Shown: positions 35,368-49,564, counted from the stretch's first letter. The stretch: 64,000 bases of DNA from Ganoderma boninense (GCA_002900995.3 CM035305.1:3642467-3706466); one strand, 5' to 3'. The notes: generated by a model not told the origin, from the letters alone. Numbers and translations: made by a program.

Positions 35368-38300
35368 ATGGAGGTAAGTTCCCCTCATTCTTCGCCATGC
35401 ACTGGGCTCGCTGACACCAACAATAACAGTTGTTGGCCCCCACCAACTCCTCCACCGCGGCAGCGGTCACCTTCATTACGTTCGTCCAAGACCTCAAGCG
35501 GAAGACCAAGACATGGGGGCCTATGATCGAACTCTGCGCAGGCGGAGAGAAGACGCTAGAACGATTCAGATACCAATTCCCCGACGACTGGCTGTACAGC
35601 GACCAATTACGTGGAGAGTGGAGTGCATTCAACGAGATCCTCAAGAGAAAGAACGACTCCATTCAGGAGCAACTAGGTGCGTGCCCATGCTCCGGCTCGG
35701 GCCTTCAGCAGCAGGGAGGAATGCAAGCACCTCTAACTGCGTCACAGCTGGCCTACAACTCAAGATTGTCGCGGAGGACAAGATCGTCGAGAACAAGATT
35801 AACGACATCATCCAGGAATGGGAGCAGACTCGTCCCGTGCAAGGCAGCATGCGCGCCGACACCGCGCTGAACACAATCAACATCTTCGAGGGCAAGCTGA
35901 CCCGCGTACAAGAGGACTATGAACTCGTATGCAAGGCGAAGGAGGCACTCGACCTCGAACTCATTCGCCACACACGGTTAGAGCCCGTGTTCGAGGAGCT
36001 GCGCGACCTGAAGGCCGTATGGACGGCGCTGTCAGGAGTGTGGAACCAGATTGGAGAGCTGAGGGAGATGGCGTGGGCCACGGTGCAGCCGAGGAAGCTG
36101 AGGCAACAGTTGGACGGGTTGCTCTCGTCGACGAAGGAGATGCCGACGCGCATGCGCCAGTATGCTGCGTTCGAGTACGTGCAGGATGTCTTGAGGGGAC
36201 TGCTGAAGTCGAACACTCTCATTGGCGAGCTCAAGTCGGAGGCCTTGAAAGACAGACACTGGAAGCAGCTGTTCAAGGTGTTGAGGGTGCCGTCGCAGAT
36301 CAGTCTGCCTTTGTGAGTACAGTTCCGGCATGAGCTGGGATCGAGACGGTCCTCACGAGGAGTTCAGAATGACCCTTGGCCACGTCTATGACATGGATTT
36401 GCGCAAGAATGAGAACCTTATCAAGGAGGTCATTATACAGGCTCAGGGAGAGGTGAGCAGTTCGTTGTTATCGCTGCTACTGTATTTATTCACTCCGCCA
36501 TAGATGGCTCTCGAGGAATATATCCGGCAGGTCAAGGAGACGTGGACCAGCTATACCCTAGATCTGGTCAATTACCAGAACAAATGCCGTTTGATCAGGT
36601 ATGTCATGCGGGCACGCTTCCCTCGATAAACGTCTTGACACAGGCTGCAGAGGATGGGACGACTTGTTCAACAAATGTAGCGAAAACTTGAACTCACTGA
36701 CCGCTATGAAGCTGTCCCCATACTATAAGGGTGAGTGCGGCGTAGTTCTACTGCCGCTCTGTGTTTGCTGAATCGTCTGGAACAGTCTTCGAGGAAGAGG
36801 TAATGCGCACCAGTGCAGGAAAGTATGGAAGTATACTGACACGAACATAGGCTGGATCCTGGGAAGAGAAACTCAACCGCATACATGTCCTCTTCGGTGA
36901 GCCGGTTCATGTGAGGAAGTGTACACTATGTTGACACCAGTTGTAAGACGTTTGGATTGACGTCCAACGACAATGGGTTTACTTGGAGGGCATATTCTCT
37001 GGCAGCGCCGACATCAAGCATCTTCTCCCAGTGGAGTCGGCTCGTTTCCAGAACATCAACACGGAATTCTTGGCTGTCATGAAGAAGGTGTACAAGTCGC
37101 CGTTCGTCGTTGACGTCATGAACATTCAGGGCATCCAGAAGTCCCTCGAGCGTCTCGCTGACCTTCTCAACAAGATCCAGAAGGCACTCGGAGAATACCT
37201 GGAGAGGGAGCGCGCTTCCTTCCCGCGTTTCTATTTCGTCGGTGACGAGGACTTGCTTGAGATTATTGGTAACAGCAAAGAAATCCTGCGAATTATGAAG
37301 CACCTCAAGAAGATGTTCGCGGGTATCTCGACAATCATGCTGGACGATGACTTGACACAGATCCAGGGGATGGCTTCTCGAGAAGGCGAGGAAGTCCAGT
37401 TCAAGACTCCCGTCCTTTTAAAGGACTATCCGAAGATCAACGACTGGCTCAGCAAGCTCGAGTCGGAGATGCGAGTATCGCTGGCAGAGCTTCTCTGCGA
37501 CGCGGTCGGAGAACTTCCAGTCATTCTACGGCAGCGTTACACCCCTGCCTCAGGATCAATTCATGGCCTGGCTGGAGAAGTACCCAGCTCAGCTCGTCAC
37601 ACTTGCAATCCAAGTTGCTTGGACTGCATCCGTCGAGACTGCCTTCGAGAGCTCGCAGCCCCTAGAAGGTCCCCTCGATACAATCCGTCAGGGTTTGGAT
37701 CTCCTCGCTGACGTCGTGTTGACGGAGCTCACCCCGGTCACGCGTCGCAAGTGCGAGCACCTCATCACCGAGCTCGTTCACCAGCGCGATGTTACCCGTC
37801 AACTGCTCCAACAGAACGTCACTAACAACCGCGCCTTCACATGGTTGTACCAGATGCGCTTCTACCTCAACAAGAGCGCGGACAACCCATTAGAACGACT
37901 CGCCATCCGAGTTGCTGATGCTTCGTTCCCTTACGGATGGGAATACCTAGGGGTTCCCGATCGCTTGGTCCAGACCCCGCTCACGGACAGGTGTTATCTG
38001 ACCCTCACACAAGCTTTGGATAACCAGCTTGGTGGTGCGCCCTTCGGACCCGCTGGGACGGGTAAGCTTTGTAGTCCGGTTTGAAGGCCGACAGATGCTG
38101 ACCGCGATGCAGGCAAGACCGAGTCCGTGAAGGCGCTTGGTGTCCAACTTGGTCGTTTTGTGCTGGTTTTCTGTTGTGACGAAACGTTCGACTTCCAGGC
38201 CATGGGGCGTATTTTCATTGGTCTCTGTCAAGTCGGTGCATGGGGCTGTTTCGACGAGTTTAACCGTCTCGAGGAGCGCATCCTGTCCGCCGTCTCGCAG

Positions 38301-41300
38301 CAAGTCCAGAGTATCCAGCAGGGTCTTGCCGCCCTAGTGAAGAACCCGAACACCGAGATCGAGCTCGTCGGCAAGAACGTCAAGTTGAACAAGAACATGG
38401 GTATCTTCATAACCACCAACCCGAACTACGCTGGTCGCTCACAGCTCCCTCCCAACTTGACCAAGCTGTTCCGTCCAATGGCCATGACGCGACCCGACCG
38501 AGAACTCATTGCCCAGGTCATGCTGTTCTCCCAAGGTTTCCGCACGGCAGAATCGCTCGCGTCCAAGATTGTCCCGTTCTTCAACCTTTGCGACGAGCAA
38601 CTCTCTCCCCAACCGCACTACGACTTTGGTCTGCGCGCCCTCAAGGCAGTCTTGGCGTCTGCTGGTATCCTCAAGCGCGAACGTCTTCTCGCATCTACCT
38701 CGGAAGGCGCTGATGCAGCTGGCCTCTCCGATGGTGTCTCTGAGCAGGTCATCTTGATTCAGAGTGTTACCGAGACGATTGTGCCGAAGCTGGTTGCTGA
38801 TGATGTGCCCCTATTGACGAGGTATGTTCAAGTATATGTGTCTTACGACTGCTGAGAGCTGAGCCTCCCTTCTAGCCTTTTGGCCGATGTCTTCCCTGGC
38901 GTCGACTATGTCCCTGTCAACCTGGACGCACTTCGCGAGAAGATCAGCCAAGTCTGCTCTGAGCGGCGCCTCGTCGAGGGAGACCGCTGGGTTAGCAAGA
39001 TTCTGCAGCTCTACCAGATCCAGAAGATCCAACACGGTCTCATGATGGTCGGCCCCTCAGGCAGTGGAAAGACTAACGCGTGGCAGGTCCTTCTCGCCGC
39101 TCTCGAGCGCCTCGATGGCATTGAGGGTGTCTCGTATGTCATCGACCCGAAGGCCATGCACAAGGATGCGCTTTATGGTACCCTCGACCCGACGACTCGC
39201 GAGTGGAACGATGGTCTGTTCACGCACACCCTACGAAAGATCGTCGATGACGTCCGTGGAGAGAGTGGTAAGAGACATTGGATTATTTTCGATGGTGATG
39301 TCGATCCCGAATGGGTTGAGAACTTGAACAGGTATTTTTCCCTCTACATTCTTCGTCTGATTATTGGGCTCATAGGAGGCTGTCAGTGTCCTCGACGACA
39401 ACAAGCTTTTGACCCTCCCGAATGGTGAACGTCTCAACCTGCCGTCCAACGTCCGCATCATGTTCGAAGTCGAGCACCTCAAATACGCGACGCTCGCTAC
39501 CGTCAGTCGTTGCGGTATGATCTGGTTCAGCGAGGATGCCGTGGAACCACCCATGGTCTTCCGTCACTATCTCGACACGCTTTCCACGGTGCCGCTGGAC
39601 GCTGAGGACGACGAGGGTCTCGACCTTCTAGGTCGTCGCCCCGATCCGAACGAAAGCGCAGGATCGCCGCACTTGGTTACTCAGAAGGAGATCGCCACTG
39701 TCCTCGAACCCTTCTTCGCGGAAGGAGAGCTGGTCTTGGCTGCGCTGCAGTATGCGGAGACCATCGAGCACATCATGGACTTCACCGTCACTCGTGCTCT
39801 CAACACGCTGTTCTCACTAATCAACAAGACCGTTCGGAACGTTGTCGAATACAACATTCAGCACTCCGACTTCCCTCTCAGCCATGATCGCGTTGAGCAG
39901 TACGTCACGAAGCGTCTTCTAGTCAACATCATCTGGGCGTTTTCTGGAGACGCTCGTCTGGAGCTCCGTGCTGAGCTCGGCGACTTCTTGCGGAAGCATA
40001 CCGGTGTCGACCTTCCTCCTCTCATGCAGGGTGGTTCTCTCCTGGATTTCGACGTTCAAGTTGCAAACGGTGAATGGACTGGATGGCAGGCCAGAGTTCC
40101 GGTCATCGAGATCGAGTCGCATGCCGTCACCGCTTCGGACGTTGTCGTACCCACTGTCGACACAGTCCGCCACGAGGAGGTCCTGTACTCGTGGCTGTCC
40201 GAGCACAAGCCTCTGATGCTTTGTGGTCCTCCGGGTTCCGGCAAGACCATGACGCTGTTCAGCGCGCTTCGCAAGCTCCCCGATATGGAGGTCGTCGGCC
40301 TGAACTTTTCCAGCGCTACCGTTCCAGAGCTCATCCTCAAGACTTTCGAGCAGTACTGTGAGTACCGCAAGACGCCCAATGGAGTTATCCTTGCCCCAAC
40401 CCAAATCGGCCGCTGGCTTGTTGTCTTCTGTGATGAAATCAATCTACCCGCCACCGACAAATACGGTACTCAGCGTGTCATCTCATTCATCCGTCAATTG
40501 GTTGAATGCGGTGGTTACTGGAGGACTAGCGATATGGCTTGGGTCAAGCTCGAGCGCATCCAGTTCGTCGGTGCTTGTAACCCTCCAACCGACCCTGGTC
40601 GTGTGCCGCTTAGCCACCGTTTCCTGCGCCATGCGCCACTAGTCATGGTCGACTACCCTGGAGAGCTGTCGCTCAAGCAGATCTACGGAACTTACAATCG
40701 CGCGCTGCTCAAGGTGGTCCCCAACCTTCGCGCGTACGCCGAGCCCCTCACAGACGCTATGGTCGACCTCTACCTTGCGTCGCAGAAGCGGTTCACCACT
40801 GACATCCAAGCTCACTATGTCTACTCTCCTCGTGAGCTTACTCGATGGGTGCGTGGTATCTACGAGGCTATTCGGCCTCTGGAGATCCTTTCCGTGGAAG
40901 GTTTGGTTCGAGTCTGGGCACACGAGGCCCTACGTCTCTTCCAGGACCGCCTCGTCACTGAGGAGGAGAAGCGATGGACAGACGAGGCTATCGACAACGC
41001 GGCGATGGAGCACTTCCCAACTATCAATCGTGACGAGGCGCTCTCCCGTCCCATTCTGTTCTCGAACTGGACGTCGAAGAACTACATCCCTGTCGATCGC
41101 GAGGCGCTTCGTGAATATACGAAGGCTCGTCTGCGTGTCTTCTACGAAGAAGAGCTAGACGTTCCGCTTGTCCTCTTCAACGATGTCTTGGACCATGTCT
41201 TGCGGATCGATCGTGTCTTCCGGCAAGTTCAAGGTCACTTGCTCCTTATTGGTGTCTCTGGTAGTGGAAAGGTTCGTTTCATGAGTTATTCTTCGCCCGT

Positions 41301-44300
41301 TTGCAGTGTTCTGACTTCCTCTTCAGACAACATTGTCGCGCTTCGTTGCCTGGATGAACGGTCTCAGCATATTCCAGATCAAGGTCTCTAACAAGTACAC
41401 CGGCGAAGACTTCGACGAGGACCTCAGGACTGTCCTGCGTCGTTCTGGGTGCAAGGGCGAGAAGATCTGTTTCATCATGGACGAGTCCAACGTTCTCGAC
41501 TCCGGTTTCCTGGAGCGGATGAACACTCTGCTTGCCAATGCCGAAGTTCCGGGTCTGTTCGAAGGAGACGAGCACGCTGCGCTCATGACAGCGTGCAAGG
41601 AGGGTTCCCAGCGAGATGGGCTTATGCTCGACTCGCATGAGGAGCTCTACCGCTGGTTCACGCAACAAGTCGCGAAGAACCTTCACGTCGTATTCACAAT
41701 GAACCCTCCCGAGAATGGTCTGGCATCTCGTGCAGCCACTTCCCCTGCGCTCTTCAATCGTTGTGTACTCGACTGGTTCGGTGACTGGTCCGATCAGGCG
41801 TTCTTCCAAGTTGGTCTGGAGTTCACCAACACTCTCGACTTGGATCTCCAGACATACAACCCTCCCACAATGTTCCCGATCGCCTACCGCGATTTGTCTA
41901 TGCCTCCCACTCATCGCTCTGCTGTGGTCAATGGCTTGGTTCATGTCCATCAGTCGATGCACCACATCAACCAACGTCTCAGTCGCCGTCAGGGGCGCTA
42001 CAACTATGTCACCCCGCGTCACTACCTCGATTTGTACGTTGTTATCGCGCTATGTTGGCCTATTTCCCGCTAATCTTTGTCTTCTAGCATCAACCACTAC
42101 GTGCGCTTGCACAACGAGAAGCGAGAAGAGCTCGAGGAGCAGCAACGCCACTTGCATGTTGGCCTCGACAAGCTTCGCGAGACGGTCGAACAGGTCGAGG
42201 AACTTCGCAAGAGTCTGGCTATCAAGCGGACGCAGCTGGAGGCAAAGAACAGGGAGGCGAACGAGAAACTCAAGCAGATGGTTGCCGATCAGCAGGAAGC
42301 AGAACAGAAGAAGGCGGCTTCTATCGAGATTCAGGCTGCCCTTGCCGAGCAGGACAAGAACATCAAGCAGCGGCGGGAGGTTGTCATGGCCGACCTCGCA
42401 GACGCTGAGCCTGCTGTCCTCGAAGCCCAATCTGCAGTCAGTAACATCAAACGTCAGCATCTGCAGGAAGTCCGTACAATGGCCAACCCGCCCGAAGCTG
42501 TCAAGTTGGCGATGGAGTCCGTATGCACCCTTTTGGGTCACAAGATCGACAGCTGGCGCACGGTCCAGGGTATCATCCGTCGTGATGACTTCATCCAGCG
42601 TATCGTCAACTACGACACTGTCAACCAGATGACGAAGCACCTGCGGGACCTCATGAAGAGAGACTTCCTTAGCCGACCTTCTTTCAACTTCGAGACTGTA
42701 CAACGTGCCAGTAAGGCTTGTGGTCCTCTCGTCAAATGGGCGATCGCACAGGTTCGCTTCTCGGAGATCCTTGACAAGGTGGAACCTCTGCGTAACGAAG
42801 TGCAGTCCCTCGAGGACCAGGCCGAAGCTACTAAGCAGCAGGCAGCGATGATGGTGACGATGATCGCCGAGCTCGAGACCAGTATCGAGCGCTACAAGGA
42901 GGAATACGCCGGTCTTATTCGTGAGACCGAGGCGATCAAAGGGGAGATGGAGCGTGTCGAGGGCAAGGTGGATCGTAGCATGAGGTTGCTGGAGAGCTTG
43001 TCTTCCGAGAAGACTCGCTGGGAGGATGGCAGTCGCACCTTCGACACGGAGATGGGCACAATCGTTGGCGACGTCTTATTGTCGGCAGCCTTCTGGCGTA
43101 CGCTGGCTTCTTCGATCAGCAGTATCGTGAGCAGATGTGGCAGGAGTGGTCCTCTCACCTCGCCGAGGCCGGGATCAAGTTCAAGGCGGAGCTCTCTCTT
43201 CCCGAATACCTGTCGACCGCGGACGACCGTCTTAACTGGCAATCGAAGTCGCTTCCCTCTGACAACCTGTGCACAGAGAACGCTATCATGATCAAGCGCT
43301 ATAGTCGTTACCCGCTCATCATCGACCCTACTGGCCAGGCCACAACCTTCTTGCTGAACGAGTACAAGGACCGAAAGATCACAGTGACGAGTTTCCTCGA
43401 CGAAGCTTTCTTGAAGGTGTTGGAGAGTGCCCTCCGCTTCGGCAATACCCTTCTCATCCAGGACGTCGAACATCTCGACCCTATTCTCAACCCCGTTCTC
43501 AACAGGGAAATCCGGCGTACTGGTGGCCGTGTCCTTATCCGCCTCGGTAGCCAGGACATCGACTTCTCCCCCTCGTTCACTATGTTCCTTTCTACGCGTG
43601 ATCCTTCCGTCGAGTTCTCCCCCGATATTTGCAGTCGTGTCACCTTCGTCAACTTCACGATGACAAGGAGCAGTCTGCAAAGCCAATCTTTGGATCAAGT
43701 GCTCAAGGTCGAGCGGCCTGACACCGAGCGGAAACGTACCGACCTCATGAAGATGCAAGGAGAGTTCCGTCTCCGTCTCCGCACACTCGAGAAGCTCCTG
43801 CTGCAAGCGCTGAATGAGTCGTCAGGCAACATCTTGGACGATGATAAAGTCATCAACACCCTGGAGACACTCAAGCGAGAGGCCGCCGAGATCACTCGTA
43901 AAGTGGAGGAAACTGATGTCGTTATGAAAGAGGTTGAAGAGGTCACCGCCGAGTACCTTCCTCTCGCACAAGCCTGCAGCGCCGTCTTCTTTATTCTCGA
44001 GCAGCTGAACCTCGTCAACCACTTCTACCAGTTCTCACTACGCTTCTTCCTCGACATCTTCGACTACATCCTTCATCACAACCCGAACCTGCAGGGCATC
44101 TCCGACTACGCCAAACGTAGGGAGATCTTGATACACGACCTCTTCATCATTGTCTACAAGAGGACATCCCGTGCACTCCTCCATCGCGACCATGTCATGC
44201 TTGCAGTACTCCTCGCTCAGGTGAAACTTCGCGGCGTGGAGGAGATCACTGACGAATTGGAGTTCTTCCTGGAGAGCGGCGACGGTGCCGTTGCTGCCGC

Positions 44301-46694
44301 GGACGCCATTCAGTCCACGATCCTCACTCCTGATCAGGCACAACGTGTTGTGACGTTTGCCAAACAGCCTATGTTCAAGCCCGTCCTCACGCACCTCACC
44401 GAACATGAAGATGAATGGATTCCGTTCCTAGAGTCAGCGAGTCCAGAGGAATCCGTTCCTTCACCTTGGGATCCTAGCACCCGTGAGTCCATGATCTATC
44501 TCCTGATATATCTATTGCAGACGCTCATGGCCCCTTTCTAGCTGCTGTTGAAGCTATCAGGAACATGATTATCATCAAGTGCTTGCGTCCAGATCGTCTT
44601 CTGCAGTCTACTGCCGGTTTTGTCAAGACAGCGTTCCAGACCGATATTGCTGCCGAAGCTGCCTACGAGCTGGCGAAGATCGTTTCTGACGAAATCCAGC
44701 CGGCAACTCCCTTATCCCTTGTCTCCGTACCTGGCTACGATGCTAGTTATCGTGTTGAGAACCTAGTTCAGAATACTGGAACTCGCTGTTCCCAGGTCGC
44801 GATGGGCTCGCAGGAAGGTTTCACCCTCGCGGATCAAGCCGTGGCCATGGCCGCTCGTCAAGGGACTTGGGTGTTGCTCAAGAACGTCCACCTCGCGCCC
44901 TCTTGGTTGGGACAGTTGGAGAAGAAGTTGCAAACTCTCAACCCGCACAGGAACTTCCGCCTCTTCCTTACGATGGAGGCGAACCCGAGTATTCCCGTGA
45001 ACATCCTCCGCCAGTCCCGCATCCTCATGAACGAGCCGCCCCCCGGTATCAAGGCGAATCTGTCGGACTCACTCCGCAATATCTCGTCCAACCGCCTTAC
45101 CCAAGGCCCTGCAGAGAAAGTTCGTCTATACTTCCTACTTGCATGGTTCCACGCCGTTGTACAGGAGCGTCTCCGCTACGTGCCTCTCGGATGGAGCAAG
45201 ACTTACGACTTCAACGACTCCGACATGGCCGCTGCTTTCACTACGATCGACACCTGGCTCAGCAGCGTTGCCAAAGGCCGTGCGAACGTCGATCCTGCAT
45301 CCATTCCTTGGGACGCTATTCGTGCGCTCATCAAGCAATCGGTCTATGGTGGCAGAGTCGACAGTGATTTCGACCAGAGGATCGTGGATGCGTTCGTGGA
45401 CGGACTGTTCACACCTTTCGCGTACAACGTGAACTTCGACCTCGTTCCTAGCGTTACCAACTCTCAAGTGCTTACCGTCCCCGATGGCACCAAGCTTGAA
45501 CACTTCTTGTCTTGGGTTCAACAACTGCCTGACCGGGAACCACCTTCGTGGCTCAGTCTTCCTCCCACCGCCGAGCGTGTCATCGCCATCGCTCAAGGTA
45601 AGCCCTGTTGTATACGTGTACGACCTGATCTCATCGATATGCAGGAAACGAACTCCTCGGCAAATTGCGCAAGATGCGTATGTTGGCTGACGATGACGAT
45701 GAGGCGACGCCTGCTGCCGGATCCTCGGGCCAGACTCAATCTCAGCAGCCGGCATGGATGCGGAACCTGCACGACCGTTGTCGTGAATGGCTCCAACAAA
45801 TCCCTGCGGTAAGCACACCGGTCTCCCTGTATATGATCAGCATCGCTCATTTCTACTATAGAACTTCAACACGCTTCAGAAGCAGAGCGCGGAGCATTCA
45901 GACCCGCTGTACCGCCTGTTCTTCCGCGAGGGCAGCATCGGCAGCAAGCTTCTGTCGCAGGTCCGGAAGGACTTGGCAGACGTTGTCCAAGTCTGCGAGG
46001 GCGGTCTCAAGCAGACAAACCACTTGCGTACCCTCATGAGCTCGCTCACCAAAGGTTAGTTGGCCTTCTACGTGTTGCATGTCTTGATAGCTGATTCGAA
46101 CACCTCTGCAGGCACCATCCCCACACACTGGCGTCGCTACAAGGTCCACAAGGCGAGGGGTGTATCCGAGTGGATCTCAAACTTTGCTCGCCGTCTCGCG
46201 CAGCTCGACCAGATTGCTCAGCTGGACAATCTCAACGACGTCGAGGTCTGGTTGGGCGGTCTCTTCTTCCCAGAGGCGTACATCACTGCCACTCGTCAGG
46301 CCGTCGCACATCGCAAGAGATGGAGTCTTGAGACACTGCGCCTCGAGCTCGACATCGAGAAAGTCAACGACCCCGGTGCCTTCATCGTTGATGGTGAGAA
46401 TCATGGCTTGCTACGGACGAACACATCTAACTGGTTTCTTTTTAAGGTCTCGTACTGGAGGGCGCGGCTTGGGCTACTGACAAACTCGTCCTGAACGACG
46501 GTGAGACTGTTCGGCTCGGCCCGTCGCAAGTCCGCTGGGTGCAATCCGAGGAGGCATCGCCCAACAGGGTCAACCTTCCGGTCTACCTCAACGGTGATCG
46601 CAGCGACGTGCTCTTCACAGTCGACCTGTCATTCGACGCGGCTGCCGGTGCCCTGGTCGCGACTCGTGCTGTTTGCTTGACCGCTGGCGGTTGA
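35368..46694 (+). CDS. Cytoplasmic dynein heavy chain, motor half (split-gene form)
   Basis: About 15-20 exons, roughly 3,400 residues. Exon 1 holds only Met-Glu (35368-35373); exon 2 starts at about 35430. The protein begins late in the family alignment ([38 protein letters not shown]), so about 1,200 residues of tail are absent. The linker spans 35.4-37.9 kb. AAA1 has GPAGTGKT split by an intron at about 38061-38112. AAA2 has GPSGSGKT (about 39055), AAA3 has GPPGSGKT (about 40230) and AAA4 has GVSGSGKT split by an intron near 41270. Coiled-coil stalk and microtubule-binding region run 42.1-43.0 kb, then AAA5, AAA6 and the C-terminal domain ending at 46694. Apparent one-base frame breaks lie at about 37508 (extra G) and 43093 (missing C), each with conserved sequence on both sides. 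It drives nuclear migration and minus-end transport. Confidence 0.93.
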
Positions 46695-46922
46695 GCGGAG
46701 GTACCTAGATGGGGTTTGTGATCTTGGATGGAACTTCGTAGATCTCTCGCACGTATATACGCACGCATGCATACCCAACCGTAGCATACATACCTTCCTC
46801 TCATTCTCATGTCCTCCTAATGCCTAATGAACGTTACGATTTTGTTATGATACAAACCTCGGTGATATTGCCAACTTCCGAGCTGGTAATCGGTTTTGCT
46901 CTACATCTAGATCTACAATGCC

Positions 46923-48139
46923 CTACAATCCCTCTTGTACCGCGCATCCGCCAACGACCTCCAACACTTTCCAGTCGACCTCAATGCCGTGGCTTTTGAA
47001 GATGGTCCGCGCGTCCTCGGCAATGGCGTCGAAGCCGCCGGTCGCCAGCGCGAGAATGGTCGGCCCTGCACCAGATAGACAGATGCCCAGAAGGCCGGGA
47101 TGTGTAGATGGAGTTATGTTGTTCGTGACCTCCGGCAGGCCGGGGATCTGTGCGGCGATGGCGGTCAAAGAGAGATCTGGGAGGCGCAAGAGGCAACATA
47201 AGAACAAAAAGAGCACACTCACCAGAGTTTTGCGGTAGGGCTGGTGGACGCGGTCCTTCATTGCCTCGTAAATGAGCTCCGGATCAGGCGGAGATTGCGC
47301 GAGCGCTGTAGTCAGAACTGCCAATCGCTGCATGTTGAAGACCTGCCACCCGCACCAGCCACCGGATGAACGAAAGAGCAGTGAGATGGGTGAGGGCAAG
47401 GGGCGTACCAGATCTTTTCTCGAGTACTGGTCCGGTAGTACGCTCCGCGCCGTCGCCGTGCTCAGCTCGAACCTCGGGATGATCGCGAGCGCCTTGATGC
47501 TGCCCTCCCATCCGAAGCGGACGAAGTGCCCGATGCCGAGCGGGGGTTGCGGGGGGTTCATGCCCCAGTCCTCGCCGGCGTCGGGCGGGTACTCGGGGAG
47601 GACCTCGCTGACGGGCACACTCGCGGCCTCGGTGGCGGCAGCGTCGAGCTCCCGGAGGTACGAGCCGACGAAGCCACCGACAAGGGCGGCGGTAACGTTG
47701 TCGGGGTGCCGCTCGACCATGAGCGCGAAGTCGAGCATGCGCTCGCGCGAGAGGTGCAGCTGGCCGAGCTCGTTGCCGAGGAGCACGCCCGCGACGACGG
47801 CGGCGCCGAGGAGCCGAGCCCGCGGCCGAACGGGATCTCGTTCGCGCAGTGGAGGGTGAGCGCGGAGGGGAACTTGGCGATGCCGTGGCAGCGCAGGACG
47901 TAGAGCGCGACGCGGGTCGTGAGGTTCTTGTAGGCATCGAGGGGGACCTCGTCGGCGCCTTCGCCCGAGTAGGTTATCGCGGGGGCCACATGGGCGGCGG
48001 AGGGGGTGAGTTTGACGGTGAGGGTGAGGTGGAGGGAGAGGGAGAGGCCGACGACGTCGAAGCCAGGGCCGATGTTGGCGGAGGTGGCGGGGACGCGGAT
48101 GGTGAATGAGCGTGGGCCGTGGAGAGTGGGAGCAGACAT
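46923..48139 (-). CDS. THR1: Homoserine kinase (one apparent frameshift)
   Basis: Three exons read down from 48139, introns near 47420-47345 and 47222-47160. A GHMP kinase: VRVPATSANIGPGFDVVGLS near the N-terminus, the glycine-rich ATP motif EIPFGRGLGSSA, then VVAGVLLGNELGQLHLSRER, MVERHPDNVTAALVGGFVGS, and at the end LGICLSGAGPTILALATGGF. The family phosphorylates L-homoserine in threonine synthesis, in the cytosol; yeast Thr1 is the closest named member. Just after GLGSSA the frame changes by one base at about 47801-47808, where a GC-rich run seems to lack one base. Sequence on both sides is strongly conserved, so this is probably an assembly error. It is convergent with the dynein gene, about 230 bases between stop codons. 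Confidence 0.92.
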
Positions 48140-49564
48140 TGCGGCAGCTGCAATGGGTTTGTCCCGGCGCTAGATGGCGCTGAGGAAGAAGTTTGTTTTG
48201 CGTTTGTCTGCTCAACGTAACTTGACACTCGTATGACTCGATCCCCAGCGTAACACGGACACCTTGTCAATACGTCCGTCTACTCGCCGTTTTCCCCATA
48301 AGACAGAGATGAACGCCTGGCAAGAATGTAGCGGATTGAAATCCGATTGAGGGCCCCGGGTCGCGGTTATGATGCTTCGAGTTAACTCTAGCGTTCTGAG
48401 GGACATCTCAGAAGTCCCGGATCCTTCAAGTCAATCATGTAGATAACGGATCTGGAGTGCGGATGCGATACTTCGTTCCAGGCAATGAAATGAGTTCCTC
48501 CATCATATTGTCGAGAGCAGCACGCTGACGAGGAGAAGGGAGTGCACGGTGGTATTGACCGACGCAAAGCGATTCTCTTCAGAAAGAAGACGATCCCTCC
48601 ACACAAAAATGGCCTCAATCACCTGCATTGGGATACAAGGAAAGACAGGGCAAGCAGAACCGAGAGTCGTCCAAACGGGCGGGCTCGAATACGTTGGGCG
48701 CTAACCACTCCGTCTTACCGTGACCCTGTCACGCCTGTAGCCGACGCGTGACGGGGTGGTAGCGCTGAAGACTGTGCCTGGTTCGCCTTTTACTGTGATT
48801 TAAAATCTTGGCCCTCGCCTCCGCCCCTCCTCCGCCTCCATCCGAGTCAAGGCTGCTTCTTGAAGGCGACCCTCACCTCCATTTAAATAGAACTCCACAC
48901 GCACTCCACCAGCTTTACGAAGGCATCCTGTTCTAGTCCCTTGGCGTCTCCAGGCACTGTCCCACTCCATCCCTTGTCCATCCCGGACATCCAGCTCACA
49001 AATCATATCAGCTGGGAATAAGTACGGAGTGGATATTTCATCCACGCTCCAGCGATCGCAACAATTGCACATGTGGTGCAAGTATCGGCCCACAGCCACA
49101 AACCTTCCCGTGACTCGGATGCACAGTCCACCACTGCGCCTCAATATTCTATTCTGGTCGTCAGATGTTCTATTGTGGCTTCCCTGTCACATAAACCCCC
49201 TTTCTCTCTTTATTATCGACATTCCCTTGAGAGATCGAAGCAGCATACCATGCTGTGGGATGGCAGAGGGGCGGAGACTTAGAAATTGCATTGATATTAC
49301 CTCCGTGTGTTACGAGATGTGGCTATGATCCACATGTCAGGTTCGCCGCCATGCTAATTGCGTTCAGTCAGGTTATGCACGGCCGGCTGCCGAGTGGATT
49401 GGTTCAGCGCTCTCCATTTGGTACTTAACAGCAGCTGTGGGATCGTACATGTCCTGGGCCCACATAGTACTAGCTTCCCGCTCAACAGACTCCACATCAG
49501 TTGACGAGAACTTCACGCCGCTGCTCATATTGACGCGTCTTAGGTGCACACCCCCATCCCCGCA
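48140..49564. other. Intergenic, nothing recognised
   Basis: Divergent spacer between homoserine kinase and the methyltransferase gene. Short frames only, none with a domain. Confidence 0.5.

Noticed and set aside
42050..45850. Long minus-strand frames opposite the dynein gene
   Set aside because: Antisense shadows of high-GC coding exons.
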